Source: Alkaliphilus pronyensis (GTDB lineage Bacteria; Bacillota; Clostridia; Peptostreptococcales; Natronincolaceae). Taken from it: DNA of 64,000 nt. The stretch lies in contig NZ_WBZC01000014.1 of NCBI RefSeq assembly GCF_009017275.1, positions 18,889 to 82,888 on the forward strand, in the 5' to 3' direction. The notes under the pieces are model-generated. The model saw only the letters and a program-made list of their open reading frames with translations. It made no database searches and was not told the DNA's origin. Positions 9,167 to 18,113 of the stretch are shown here, piece after piece. The stretch's first letter is position 1. Each line of letters begins with the position of its first letter. A program made the position numbers and the translations under genes.

Positions 9167-10396
9167 TTATCGGGTCATTATTTTTTGTGCTAGCTCAATG
9201 GCCCGTTGTGTACTAAAGTTTTCAATAAGACTGGCAGTTAATGTTGGTTTAAACTCCTTTAAAACATCTAACACAAGCTGTTGGTTTGTAAATCTTAATT
9301 CTTCCTCATTTGTTAGCTGTTGTCTGTAGTATATTTGATTGCTATTTAGCATTTGCTCTACAACCTTAGCCAGCTCTACAGTTGGCATTTTTTGATAAAT
9401 TTCTACTAGCTCATTAATTTTACTATTATAGTTTTTATGGGCCTGTACTGAAGCTGCAAGTGCAGTGGAAATATTGCCTTCAGCTCCATTAAGCTTTTCT
9501 ATTTCGTTAATATTTTCATATAGGTCAAATATCATTTCATTGTCTTGTACCCTTGATAGAACTTTGCCACCCTTATCTAAGGATAAGTTCATATATATAA
9601 TTGAAAGATCCTGAATATTATACTGGTCTGTAGTTCCTAATATAGCAATAAGCTCCTCTATGCTTTTTTCTTCATATATCATTGTAGCTTCCTTAAGCTG
9701 ATTTTCCCTATGGTGTATACCTTCAATTACTTTGTTTAGCTCTGCCTTTTTAGTAGCTGATAAATTAAACTTAATTCTTTCTTGCATTTCTGAATCTATG
9801 TATTGTAATAGCTTAGCTCCTTCTTCATTAGGTATAGCATCAAAAATAATTGGTATCATTTCTAGTGTTATTTCTCCACTGTTAAAGCTTCTTTCAAAGG
9901 CTAATACGCCATCACTTAGCTTTAAGGATGTTAGGTAATCGGTAATTAGTAAAGCATTTTCCATTTCCTCCTGTTGAATTTCCTCTATCATTCTTTTTAG
10001 AGAATTTTCCTCTAGGTCCTTTAATCTAATGGCTTCACTTATATTTCTCATTTTTGTGGAGTTTTCTTTAGTAAGCAGTAATACCAACTCTTGAAACAGC
10101 TTTTCATCCTCAGCTTTAATAAGCATTAGCTTATCTGTTAATCTATCCTCTTCAAGTGTTATGTAATATTTTGCAATTTGCTGCTTTATTAGCTCTTCCT
10201 CTTCCCTTGTTGGCATATTTTCAAAATATTCTCCTACCCCACCAGGTAAGACTGTCAAAGCTTCATTTGCCTTATATCTAAAATCTTGATTTGCATAATA
10301 TATAATTGCAGCTGTCACAACAGGAACTAATAGGAATGATACTGCAACAATTGCTACTGCTTTTAAGGCTCCGTTTTTGTTATTTTCTTGACTCAT
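9167..10396 (-). CDS. Enlarged MotE/YlxF-like flagellar protein with MgtE-N-like repeats
   Basis: A 409-residue protein in the fliJ-fliK gap, where Bacillus carries ylxF. It has a short cytoplasmic N-terminus, one transmembrane helix (about residues 12-34) and a large, strongly charged helical domain. Two segments resemble the MgtE intracellular N-domain: the one around SNSGEITLEMIPIIFDAIPN is better phrased as a block near residues 168-205, and a second lies near residues 248-290 (LSLDKGGKVLSRVQDNEM). A third partial copy (KEFKPTLTASLIENFSTQRA) ends the protein. Usual YlxF/MotE proteins are much shorter. A stator or export chaperone role is an inference from position. Confidence 0.65.
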   Translation of the reverse strand: MSQENNKNGALKAVAIVAVSFLLVPVVTAAIIYYANQDFRYKANEALTVLPGGVGEYFENMPTREEEELIKQQIAKYYITLEEDRLTDKLMLIKAEDEKLFQELVLLLTKENSTKMRNISEAIRLKDLEENSLKRMIEEIQQEEMENALLITDYLTSLKLSDGVLAFERSFNSGEITLEMIPIIFDAIPNEEGAKLLQYIDSEMQERIKFNLSATKKAELNKVIEGIHHRENQLKEATMIYEEKSIEELIAILGTTDQYNIQDLSIIYMNLSLDKGGKVLSRVQDNEMIFDLYENINEIEKLNGAEGNISTALAASVQAHKNYNSKINELVEIYQKMPTVELAKVVEQMLNSNQIYYRQQLTNEEELRFTNQQLVLDVLKEFKPTLTASLIENFSTQRAIELAQKIMTR

Positions 10397-10406
10397 CTTA
10401 TCCTCC

Positions 10407-10850
10407 TTACTTAGTGGCAGATCTATAGGAGACCAACTGATCTAAAAGTGATTCTTCGTTTTTCATAAGCTGATATTTATAGACATCGGTATCCTTCTCC
10501 TTAAGTCTATTGAATATTTTTGATTGCTTTGTAGCCTCAATCAACTGTACTCTATGGTTAGTAACATCCTCTTCGCAGCTGATTATTATTTTATTCTGTT
10601 GCTTTATTACATCATCAATATAATTCATTTTAGAAGCTTGTATTTGTACTTCCTTAATAGATATTGCTTCCTTTGTTTTTTCCTTCCATTCAGTGGCTAT
10701 ACTGTTCTTCTTGCTTTTAAGACTCATTAGATTCTCTTCTTCTTTTTTAAGCTTTTTTGTAGCAGTTCCTAATAGTATCTTTTTATTGTCCTCTTGCTTT
10801 TCCTTTAGGTTAAGTATTGATTCAAATCTGAAGGAAAACTTGTTTTTCAT
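10407..10850 (-). CDS. fliJ: Flagellar export chaperone FliJ
   Basis: A 147-residue, almost entirely helical, Lys/Glu-rich coiled-coil protein starting with FRFESILNLKEKQED, the typical FliJ N-terminus. FliJ couples the FliI ATPase ring to the export gate protein FlhA. It lies 11 bases downstream of fliI. Confidence 0.88.
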   Translation of the reverse strand: MKNKFSFRFESILNLKEKQEDNKKILLGTATKKLKKEEENLMSLKSKKNSIATEWKEKTKEAISIKEVQIQASKMNYIDDVIKQQNKIIISCEEDVTNHRVQLIEATKQSKIFNRLKEKDTDVYKYQLMKNEESLLDQLVSYRSATK

Positions 10851-10861
10851 AACCTGCCTCC

Positions 10862-12190
10862 TTACTTATTTAATATCTGAATCATTGCCTCAGATGTATC
10901 TGCAAAATTTGCCTTTTCGTGGGTGCCCTGGGTTAAGAAATTGCTTATTTCTTCTATTTTGCTGATTGAGTAATCTATTTTTTTATTGGTTCCCTTTACA
11001 TATGCTCCAATATTAATTAAGTCCTCTGATTCATTATAGGTTGCTAAAATCTCTTTAATTTTCGATGCTGCCGCTAAATGGTTATTATCCACTATATTTG
11101 GCATAACCCTGCTTACACTGGATAATATATCAATAGCTGGGTAATGATTTTTGTTAGCTAGCTTTCTTGATAAAACTATATGACCGTCCAAAATACCTCT
11201 TACTGCATCGGCAATTGGTTCATTCATATCGTCACCATCCACCAGTACTGTATATAAGCCAGTTATCGAACCCTCTTCAGAGGTTCCAGAACGCTCCAGT
11301 AGTCTTGGAAGTACAGTAAAAACAGATGGAGTATAGCCTTTGGTAACTGGAGGCTCTCCTATAGCTAACCCAATTTCCCTCTGGGCCATTGAAAACCTTG
11401 TTAAAGAATCCATTAATAGCATTACATTACTTCCTAAATCTCTAAAGTATTCAGCTATTGAGGTTGCTAGTAATGCTCCCTTCATCCTTATTAGAGGTGG
11501 CTGATCAGAGGTTGCAACAATTACTACTGATCTTTTAAGGCCCTCCTCCTGTAGGTCATTTTCTATAAACTCTTTAACCTCACGTCCTCTTTCTCCAATT
11601 AATGCTATTACATTAACATCAGCCTGTGTATTTCTTGCAATCATCCCCAGTAGTGTGCTTTTCCCAACACCGCTTCCAGAGAAAATACCAATACGCTGTC
11701 CATTGCCACAGGTTAGCATACCATCTATTGCTCTAATTCCTACTGTTAATGGCTCTTTAATACGCTTCCTCGCCAATGGATTGGGTGGAATCCCCATTAC
11801 TGGGTAGTTTTTCGATGCTACTATCGGACCTTTTCCATCAATTGGCTCCCCAAGTCCATCCAAAACCCTTCCCAACAGGCCACTTCCCACCTTAACCTTT
11901 AAGGAGGTTCCAGTTGCTTCTACTTTGCTACCTGGTCCTATTCCTTCCATTTCACCCAGGGGCATTAAAAGCACCTTTTTCTCCTTAAAGCCAACTGCCT
12001 CGGCTAAAACTGGTTTTTTGCCCTTTAATGTATGTATTATACATACTTCTCCTATTTTAACAGCTGGTCCTATTGACTCAATTGTTAGACCAATAACCTG
12101 AGATACTTGACCTGTGTATCTGATTAGGTCTGTTGATTGGATAGCTTCTATATATTTATTAAAATTAGTTAAGGCCATAATATCACTCAC
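10862..12190 (-). CDS. fliI: Flagellar export ATPase FliI
   Basis: A 442-residue homologue of the F1-ATPase beta subunit. The Walker A motif GSGVGKSTLLG, the following GERGREVKEF and the Walker B region MLLMDSLTRF are intact, and the C-terminal domain has the type III secretion form. It energises export substrate delivery at the cytoplasmic face of the flagellar base. The frame starts at a GTG overlapping the fliH stop by 8 bases; an ATG at 12178 is an equally possible start. Confidence 0.94.
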   Translation of the reverse strand: MSDIMALTNFNKYIEAIQSTDLIRYTGQVSQVIGLTIESIGPAVKIGEVCIIHTLKGKKPVLAEAVGFKEKKVLLMPLGEMEGIGPGSKVEATGTSLKVKVGSGLLGRVLDGLGEPIDGKGPIVASKNYPVMGIPPNPLARKRIKEPLTVGIRAIDGMLTCGNGQRIGIFSGSGVGKSTLLGMIARNTQADVNVIALIGERGREVKEFIENDLQEEGLKRSVVIVATSDQPPLIRMKGALLATSIAEYFRDLGSNVMLLMDSLTRFSMAQREIGLAIGEPPVTKGYTPSVFTVLPRLLERSGTSEEGSITGLYTVLVDGDDMNEPIADAVRGILDGHIVLSRKLANKNHYPAIDILSSVSRVMPNIVDNNHLAAASKIKEILATYNESEDLINIGAYVKGTNKKIDYSISKIEEISNFLTQGTHEKANFADTSEAMIQILNK

Positions 12191-12968
12191 TTATAGTTAT
12201 GTCGGTAAGAATCTTTTCTATTGCTTTTATTTGAGTACTAATACTGGAGTCAATTGTTCCCGACAGGGTTTCAATCATGACACCACCAGAGGGTAAAGAG
12301 GCATCACACCTTACATCCATTTTTTCAATGCCGTCTGTCATCATAAATATTTTGTTTTTCTCTGTATTTACTAGATCATAATCTGCTTTTGATACGCGAA
12401 TAACTATTGATTCTGTAAAGGTTGATTTTTCCAAACCTGCTCTAATGACTTCCAATAACAAGGAGTTATCTTCTTCTAGCTTATAATTGATAATTTTATT
12501 TACACACTCTATTACTAATTTAACTACATCCTTCTCTGCCTCTTTAATAGCTCGGTTTTTCTCCTCCAAAGCTTGTAGCTTTATATTTTTTGCTTCATCT
12601 ATGTGTTCTGCTACCTCCTGATGTCCAAGGTCTTTACCTTCAGCTATTCCAGCACTATAGCCTTCCCTTTTAGCATTCTCGAATATGTTTTTACTATCCT
12701 CATATGCCTCTCCAAGGATGAAGGCTGCTTCCTTCTTAGCTTCCTCTATAATTCTTTGGGCTTCTTCCTTTGCCTCATTTAGCATAGCTTCCAGTTCTTC
12801 ATTTATCTTATTTGCCTCATCATTACATGTATCTATTTCTTCTTCATTTACAGCTTCTTCATTACTGTGGAGCTTTATTATGTTGTTTAGCTTAATTTCA
12901 TTAAAGTCTATTTCCTTTTTATCACCTAATTTTACCTCAGCAGATTTTAAAACCCTAATTTTAGACAA
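12183..12968 (-). CDS. fliH: Flagellar assembly protein FliH
   Basis: A 261-residue protein with a Glu/Ala/Lys-rich coiled coil (about residues 45-110, many AKKEA and EEA repeats) and a conserved C-terminal domain (VLKSADYDLV-like region, then SGGVMIETLSGTIDSSIS). FliH is the stator-like negative regulator of FliI and links it to the C-ring. It overlaps fliG by 8 bases and fliI by 8 bases. Confidence 0.9.
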   Translation of the reverse strand: MSKIRVLKSAEVKLGDKKEIDFNEIKLNNIIKLHSNEEAVNEEEIDTCNDEANKINEELEAMLNEAKEEAQRIIEEAKKEAAFILGEAYEDSKNIFENAKREGYSAGIAEGKDLGHQEVAEHIDEAKNIKLQALEEKNRAIKEAEKDVVKLVIECVNKIINYKLEEDNSLLLEVIRAGLEKSTFTESIVIRVSKADYDLVNTEKNKIFMMTDGIEKMDVRCDASLPSGGVMIETLSGTIDSSISTQIKAIEKILTDITISE

Positions 12969-13977
12969 TTATTTCATCTCCTCCACCTCTGGCTATGATG
13001 ATCTCTCCTGCTTCCTCAAGCTTTCTAATTATATTAACAATTTTTTGCTGGGCCTCCTCAACATCCCTTAATCGTACAGGTCCCATGAATTCCATATCTT
13101 CTCTAATCATTTCTGCCATACGCTTAGACATGTTGGCATAAATAACATCTGATACTTCCTCTGTAGCTCCCTTTAATGCAACAGCAAGCTCTTTGTTATC
13201 AATTTCCCGTATGAACCTTTGAATTGATGTGCTATCAAGATTAATGATATCTTCAAATACAAACATTCTTTTTCTGATTTCTTCTGCTAGCTCTGCATCT
13301 TGTATTTCTAAATTATCCATTATATTCTTTTCAGTACCCCTGTCAACTGAATTAAGAATGTCTACAATTGACTGAATACCACCTGCAGATGTATAATCTT
13401 GACTTACTAATGAAGATAGCTTCCTTTCTAAAACAGATTCAACCTCTTTAATTATTTCTGGAGAAGTTCTGTCCATTATAGCTATTCTTTGAGCTATTTC
13501 AGATTGCTTTGATTGTGGTAATGAAGATAGTATCTGTGCCGATTGATTTGATGGCAAATATGCTAAAATTAATGCTATGGTTTGTGGATGTTCATTTTGA
13601 ATGAAATTAAGCAACTGACTTGGGTCTGCCTTTCTTGCAAAATCAAAGGGCTTTACCTGTAATGATGCAGTCAGCTTGTTTATAATATCCATGGCTTTTT
13701 GTGAGCCTAACGCCTTTTCTAATACGTCCTTTGCATAATTTATACCACCCTCAGAAATGTACTCCTGTGCTACGCATATTTCATAGAATTCTTCAAGAAT
13801 TTTTTCCTTTTCGTCAGGGGGTACCTTTCTCATATTTGCTATTTCAAGAGTAAGCTCTTCAATTTCTTCGTCGTTTAGATGCTTAAATATTTGTGCTGAG
13901 AATTCTGGTCCTAAGCTTATTAGCAAAACTGCCGCCTTTTCACGACCAGATAATTCCCCCTTTGTACCCTTTCTCAT
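12961..13977 (-). CDS. fliG: Flagellar motor switch protein FliG
   Basis: A 338-residue rotor protein with the three armadillo-like FliG domains: N-terminal FliF-binding part (LSGREKAAVLLISLG), middle part with the EHPQTIALILAYL signature near residue 125, and a C-terminal torque domain (FEDIINLDSTSIQRFIREID) that faces MotA. It lies 13 bases after fliF and overlaps fliH. Confidence 0.95.
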   Translation of the reverse strand: MRKGTKGELSGREKAAVLLISLGPEFSAQIFKHLNDEEIEELTLEIANMRKVPPDEKEKILEEFYEICVAQEYISEGGINYAKDVLEKALGSQKAMDIINKLTASLQVKPFDFARKADPSQLLNFIQNEHPQTIALILAYLPSNQSAQILSSLPQSKQSEIAQRIAIMDRTSPEIIKEVESVLERKLSSLVSQDYTSAGGIQSIVDILNSVDRGTEKNIMDNLEIQDAELAEEIRKRMFVFEDIINLDSTSIQRFIREIDNKELAVALKGATEEVSDVIYANMSKRMAEMIREDMEFMGPVRLRDVEEAQQKIVNIIRKLEEAGEIIIARGGGDEIIV

Positions 13978-13990
13978 TCTTCGATCACCC

Positions 13991-15538
13991 CTAATCTTCG
14001 CTTAACCAGTTTCTTAGGAGCTGAGCAACAGCTTCGGGCTTCTTAGAAACCATTTTTTCTATTTGTTGTTTAGCCTGTGATCCAGACAGCTCTAAATCTA
14101 TTTCTTCTAATTCATCTTGTGGAATTAATTCCCTAATAGATTCCACAGGTTCTTCCTTTTTCTTTCTTAATTTAGTTGAAGCTAGATATACCGACGCAAG
14201 CAGCAATGTTCCAGCTATACCCCACAACCATAATGGGATACTTGCTAAGCCACCTTGAGGGCCTTGATTTTCCATTGCTGATCTTAACTGTTCTTCAATT
14301 GAGTTGCTGAATTCTTGAACTCCCACCTGTACTACTCTAGTATCAAGCCCTGCTGCCGCCGAAATAATATTTTGCAGCTCTTTTCTTTCCTCGTCAGTCA
14401 ATTGACCTCCGTTAATTGCATTACTATTTATGTAGACTGCTATTGTTATATCTTGAACTTGGCCTTGTGCTTTAACAATCTTTTGACGAAGTTCATTTAT
14501 TTCATAATTAATAGTTCTGCTGGCTTCATTGTATCTTGAGACATTTGAATCATTTTCTACATATTGGGTTATATCTTCTGTGTTAGAATCTGTTCCGGGA
14601 ATACCGCCTGCTTCTTCATTTACTACATTTTGCTGAAGCTCCTGCATACTTCTTATAATTCCTGATGTTTCTCCATCTATAGGTGGGGAAAACTCCAATA
14701 TTTCAGTAATTTCACTGTCAAAGTCCAGTTTTACATTAGCCATAACTGCAACATTACCATACCCGTATACAGTTGACAAGAAATCGCCTATACTTTTTTC
14801 CAAATCACTTTTAACTGCCTGCTGTAGATCAATATGATTATTAGTGTCAAATGAGTCTCCTGCTTCATTTTGACTATTTAAAACTCTACCATCATTACCA
14901 TGAACAGTAACATTTTCGGGATAAAGACCTTCCACAGCGTTTGATACCAGCATTACAATACCATTAATACTGTTTTTATCAAGCTTTGCACTGGGGTCTA
15001 AATCAATAAATACCGACGCCTTTGAGGTTCTTTCGTTGTCTGAAAAAACAAATCCACTTTTATCAGGTACAGTTAAATGTACTACTGCCTTTCTAACGCC
15101 AGGGATTTCTTCAACAGTACTGGCTAGATAGTTTTGCTGTGCATATAAAAACCTTTGGGTTCTCTCTTCACTGGTCATCATAAAGGAATTAGAAAAGGCA
15201 TCTTCATATGAAAAGCGAGCTGTTGGTAGCCCTTGAGTAGCTACAACCATTTGGGCTCTTTTCTCATCCTCCTTAGCCACTAAAATTGTTCCTACAGTAT
15301 CTCCCGATTTTGCCTTAATATTATTGGTTTCTAAAGTACTAATTACTTCACCAGCTTGTTTAGCATCTAAGTCATTATAAATTACTACATACTCAGTTCG
15401 TGTAAAATAAAGTATTATAGCAGTTAATGCTAGTAAAATGAACAAAGTAGTTAGTGCTAATTTTATTTTTTGCTTCTTTTCCATCCCTTGAAAATACTCA
15501 TTAAGCTGGTTCCGCATCGTTTCAACTGCTTCAGTCAT
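13991..15538 (-). CDS. fliF: Flagellar MS-ring protein FliF
   Basis: A 515-residue membrane protein with an N-terminal transmembrane helix (about residues 27-45), ring-building motif domains (YVVIYNDLDAKQAGEVIS), a low-complexity loop around residues 300-340, a second helix near residue 440 (LWLWGIAGTLLLASVYLAS) and a short cytoplasmic tail that binds FliG. It is the foundation of basal-body assembly. Confidence 0.94.
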   Translation of the reverse strand: MTEAVETMRNQLNEYFQGMEKKQKIKLALTTLFILLALTAIILYFTRTEYVVIYNDLDAKQAGEVISTLETNNIKAKSGDTVGTILVAKEDEKRAQMVVATQGLPTARFSYEDAFSNSFMMTSEERTQRFLYAQQNYLASTVEEIPGVRKAVVHLTVPDKSGFVFSDNERTSKASVFIDLDPSAKLDKNSINGIVMLVSNAVEGLYPENVTVHGNDGRVLNSQNEAGDSFDTNNHIDLQQAVKSDLEKSIGDFLSTVYGYGNVAVMANVKLDFDSEITEILEFSPPIDGETSGIIRSMQELQQNVVNEEAGGIPGTDSNTEDITQYVENDSNVSRYNEASRTINYEINELRQKIVKAQGQVQDITIAVYINSNAINGGQLTDEERKELQNIISAAAGLDTRVVQVGVQEFSNSIEEQLRSAMENQGPQGGLASIPLWLWGIAGTLLLASVYLASTKLRKKKEEPVESIRELIPQDELEEIDLELSGSQAKQQIEKMVSKKPEAVAQLLRNWLSED

Positions 15539-15562
15539 TGGTTCACCTCATCTCAGCTATAA

Positions 15563-15856
15563 TTAAATCTGCATTCTAGTAATTTCTCGATAAGCGTCCA
15601 GCACCTTATTTCTTATTTCTATGACTAGCTGTAATGCTACTTCTGATTTTTGTGCAGCGATCATAACTTCGTGAAGGCTATCTACTTCTCCCGCCGCCAG
15701 CTTAACAGTATAATCCTCACTTGTCTTTGATAATTTGTCAGCGTTTTTTACCGCCTCCATAAATAATGAAGAGAAGGAGGTTTCTTTATTTTGTTCTTTA
15801 GGCTCTAAAAGTCCTAAGCTTGTATTTGGTGTTAAGTTAACCTGTTGAATATTCAT
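15563..15856 (-). CDS. fliE: Flagellar hook-basal body protein FliE
   Basis: A 97-residue rod adaptor between the MS ring and the FlgB/FlgC rod. The C-terminal helix (VMIAAQKSEVALQLVIEIRNKVLDAY) is the family signature. AAGGAGG precedes the ATG. It is in the standard flgB-flgC-fliE order. Confidence 0.93.
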   Translation of the reverse strand: MNIQQVNLTPNTSLGLLEPKEQNKETSFSSLFMEAVKNADKLSKTSEDYTVKLAAGEVDSLHEVMIAAQKSEVALQLVIEIRNKVLDAYREITRMQI

Positions 15857-15871
15857 TTTCTAACCTCCTTA

Positions 15872-16315
15872 TCATCTTCCTATTTGAAGTGCCTTCATTG
15901 CCATTGATTTTGATGTGTTTAAGGCAGTTACATTGGCCTCGTAGCCCCTTGAGGCTGAAATCATGTTAGCCATCTCAGTTATAATATCAACATTAGGCAT
16001 AGATACATACCCTTCTTGGTCTGCATCTGGATGTCCTGGGTCATAGATCTTTTTATATGGAGACTGATGGTCCTTTACACCAACAACCTCTACTCCATTA
16101 AACTTGGCATCATTACCTATAGTCTTATTTAGATATTGTGAAAATGGAATATTTGCTTCTTTTGTCTTAAAAACAACCACCTGTCTTCTATATGGGCTGC
16201 CGTTTGCTGTTCTTGTTGTATTTGCATTTGCAATGTTCTTAGAAATTGTATCCATTCTTAATCTTTCTGCCGTAAGACCAGTAGCACTTATGTTTATAGA
16301 ATTAAAGAAACTCAT
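15872..16315 (-). CDS. flgC: Flagellar basal-body rod protein FlgC
   Basis: A 147-residue rod protein. The N-terminal rod motif (INISATGLTAERLRMD, then SKNIANANTTRT) and the C-terminal block (VDIITEMANMISASRGYEAN) are both conserved. It forms the proximal rod with FlgB, to which it is 6 bases adjacent. Confidence 0.94.
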   Translation of the reverse strand: MSFFNSINISATGLTAERLRMDTISKNIANANTTRTANGSPYRRQVVVFKTKEANIPFSQYLNKTIGNDAKFNGVEVVGVKDHQSPYKKIYDPGHPDADQEGYVSMPNVDIITEMANMISASRGYEANVTALNTSKSMAMKALQIGR

Positions 16316-16321
16316 TATTCA

Positions 16322-16717
16322 TCACTTCCCTTCCTTTATTACTGTTTTTAATCTATTAAACTGGCTATTTATACGGGTAGTTAAAGCATCATGTAAAATA
16401 GAATTTTTTGCTAGCTCTGCCATTTCTACATCAATGTCGACATTATTCCCGTCTCTCCTGGTGCTATAGTTCTTTTCTGTTTCTATTTTGTGCTTTTGTT
16501 GATGAATAGGCTGTAATCCGATTTCAAAATGATTTTTATTGGTTTTGGCTCCCCTTATACCCTTTCCCTTCAGAGTTTCTGAAAGTAGCTCTTCAAATAC
16601 AACCTTTGATCTTTTGAAATTGGGTGTATTGGCGTTTGCAATGTTATTGGAAATAACTTCATTCCGCTTCCATGAAGCATTTAAAGCATTACTAAGCAAA
16701 TTAATTCCTTTAAACAT
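16322..16717 (-). CDS. flgB: Flagellar basal-body rod protein FlgB
   Basis: A 131-residue proximal rod protein with the EVISNNIANANTPNFKRSKV motif and the C-terminal VDIDVEMAELAKNSILHDAL block. It is the first gene of the large flagellar operon; a candidate promoter lies 36-65 bases upstream. An AGAAGGGAG ribosome site precedes the ATG. Confidence 0.93.
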   Translation of the reverse strand: MFKGINLLSNALNASWKRNEVISNNIANANTPNFKRSKVVFEELLSETLKGKGIRGAKTNKNHFEIGLQPIHQQKHKIETEKNYSTRRDGNNVDIDVEMAELAKNSILHDALTTRINSQFNRLKTVIKEGK

Positions 16718-16752
16718 TTTCCTGCTCCCTTCTATATGTATTAATATTCATC

Positions 16753-16782
16753 ATTATAAACAATTAAAAGTACCTCTAACAA
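16753..16782 (-). promoter_or_regulatory. Candidate sigma-A promoter for the flagellar operon
   Basis: On the minus strand TTGTTA (16777-16782) and TATAAT (16753-16758) are 18 bases apart, 36 bases upstream of the flgB ATG. The -10 is perfect and the -35 matches four of six consensus bases. No CodY-box match was seen here. Confidence 0.5.
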
Positions 16783-16860
16783 TTCTTCTTTTTTCGCAAG
16801 CTAATAAGGACTTCACTAAAATAATATTAGGCAAATATTTATTTATTCCTCCTTTTTTTT

Positions 16861-17022
16861 TCATTTTTCTACAGAACGGGACTCAAGAACTATGACATAT
16901 TTTTCTAATAATTCCATGTATTTTTTATCATGGCTTGTATACCAAAGGTTTACTCCAGTAGGCTGAAGCTCTGCTCCAAAAAAGTAACTTAATGACGTGC
17001 ATAAGTTACTTATGAAACTCAG
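16861..17022 (-). pseudogene. C-terminal remnant of an unidentified protein
   Basis: Minus-strand frame bounded by a stop at 17023-17025 and ending in TGA at 16861-16863. It encodes about 53 residues with ordinary protein composition, including ELQPTGVNLWYTSHDKKYME and, at the end, VIVLESRSVEK. It has no upstream start codon or ribosome site, and sits alone in an otherwise non-coding gap. I read it as the tail of a decayed gene. I do not recognise the family. Confidence 0.35.
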
Positions 17023-17203
17023 CTAGAATATGAAGTTAAAAGCTGCAGGAGCTTATAATGATTATTTGAAGCCTATGAATTAACCTATTTCAAGACACTT
17101 AGTTATTAACTAATGTGCAATTGCATATGTATTAATTATAGTTGATTATTCGACATTAAACTACATAAATAAAGATTATTTTAAGGATTAACAAAAATTT
17201 TAC

Positions 17204-17268
17204 AAAATAAAAAAATGCTCCTACTTTTTGTAAGCAGTTTTTTTCTGTTTACAAAAATGAGGAGCATT
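17204..17268 (-). terminator. Intrinsic terminator after codY
   Basis: A long hairpin (arms starting AATGCTCC at 17214 and ending GGAGCATT at 17268, with a largely paired interior TTTTTGTAA/TTTACAAAAA) is followed on the minus strand by a T-rich run. It separates codY transcription from the flagellar operon. Confidence 0.85.
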
Positions 17269-17314
17269 ACATATAGTTAAGCCTTTAGTTATGATTTTTG
17301 AAATGCTTTTATCA

Positions 17315-18094
17315 CTATCTTTTAACTTTTCTTAATTCTTCCAATAATCTATCATTCAATATTTTAATATGGGTACCCTTCATACCTAATGATCTGGATT
17401 CAATAACACCTGCACTCTCAAATTTTCTTAAGGCATTTACAATGACAGAACGAGTAATTCCCACTCTATCGGCGATTTTACTTGCAACCAATAATCCTTC
17501 TGTGCCATTTAATTCATTAAAGATATGCTCTACTGCTTCAAGCTCTGAATATGAAAGGGTGCCAATAGCCATTTGCACTACCGCCTTCTTCCTTGCTTCC
17601 TCTTCAATCTCTTCTGTTTTTGCCCTTAAAATCTCTAGACCTACTACAGTTGAGCTGTATTCCACCATAACTAAGTCTTCATCTTCAAACTCATTTTCAT
17701 GTCTAGCTAAAACTAAGGTTCCTAAGCGTCTACCGCTACCATTTATAGGTACGATTGTCACTAACTTATTGTAGCTTTCAACATCATACTTAAATATTTT
17801 TAGAAGCTCATCTTGTGTTATGTTGGACTTTGTTTCCGTTATATTTAGCAGCTGTTCGTTATACTCTTCAGGAAACTTTTTCTCACTGGTTTTTTCATCA
17901 ATAACTATTGGGCAGTCTGATGTATCGGTTAGGCTTACACCTAACACCTTTCCCTTTGAGCTGGCAACATAAACATTTGCATCTAAAATTTCACTTAGTA
18001 TTCTACATAGCTCGTTAAAGGATATTGCATGGTCACCACTCTGCTGTAGTATTTTATTTATTCGTCTTGTTTTTTCCAATAAAGCACTTGCCAT
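17315..18094 (-). CDS. codY: Global transcriptional repressor CodY
   Basis: A 259-residue protein with an N-terminal GAF domain (about residues 1-155) that in the family senses branched-chain amino acids, a linker helix and a C-terminal winged helix ([20 protein letters not shown], about residues 205-225). GTP is a second effector in Bacillus. CodY represses nitrogen, amino-acid and often motility genes during growth. It is last in the hslV-hslU-codY block and directly precedes the flagellar region as in Bacillus, but a strong terminator separates them. Confidence 0.96.
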   Translation of the reverse strand: MASALLEKTRRINKILQQSGDHAISFNELCRILSEILDANVYVASSKGKVLGVSLTDTSDCPIVIDEKTSEKKFPEEYNEQLLNITETKSNITQDELLKIFKYDVESYNKLVTIVPINGSGRRLGTLVLARHENEFEDEDLVMVEYSSTVVGLEILRAKTEEIEEEARKKAVVQMAIGTLSYSELEAVEHIFNELNGTEGLLVASKIADRVGITRSVIVNALRKFESAGVIESRSLGMKGTHIKILNDRLLEELRKVKR

Positions 18095-18113
18095 TTTACT
18101 TCCTCCTTTGTAA

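Larger units (their letters stand above)
16718..17314 (-). other. Intergenic region between codY and flgB
   Basis: About 600 bases without an intact gene. It holds the codY terminator (17204-17268), a decayed coding fragment (16861-17022) and the flgB promoter candidate (16753-16782). The rest is AT-rich with no repeat found elsewhere in the window. No sigma-D-type promoter was recognised. Confidence 0.7.

Noticed and set aside
17028..17090. Short plus-strand frame (M-K-L-K-A-A-G...) near the gene remnant
   Set aside because: Only 17 codons, no ribosome site, and nothing around it supports a gene.
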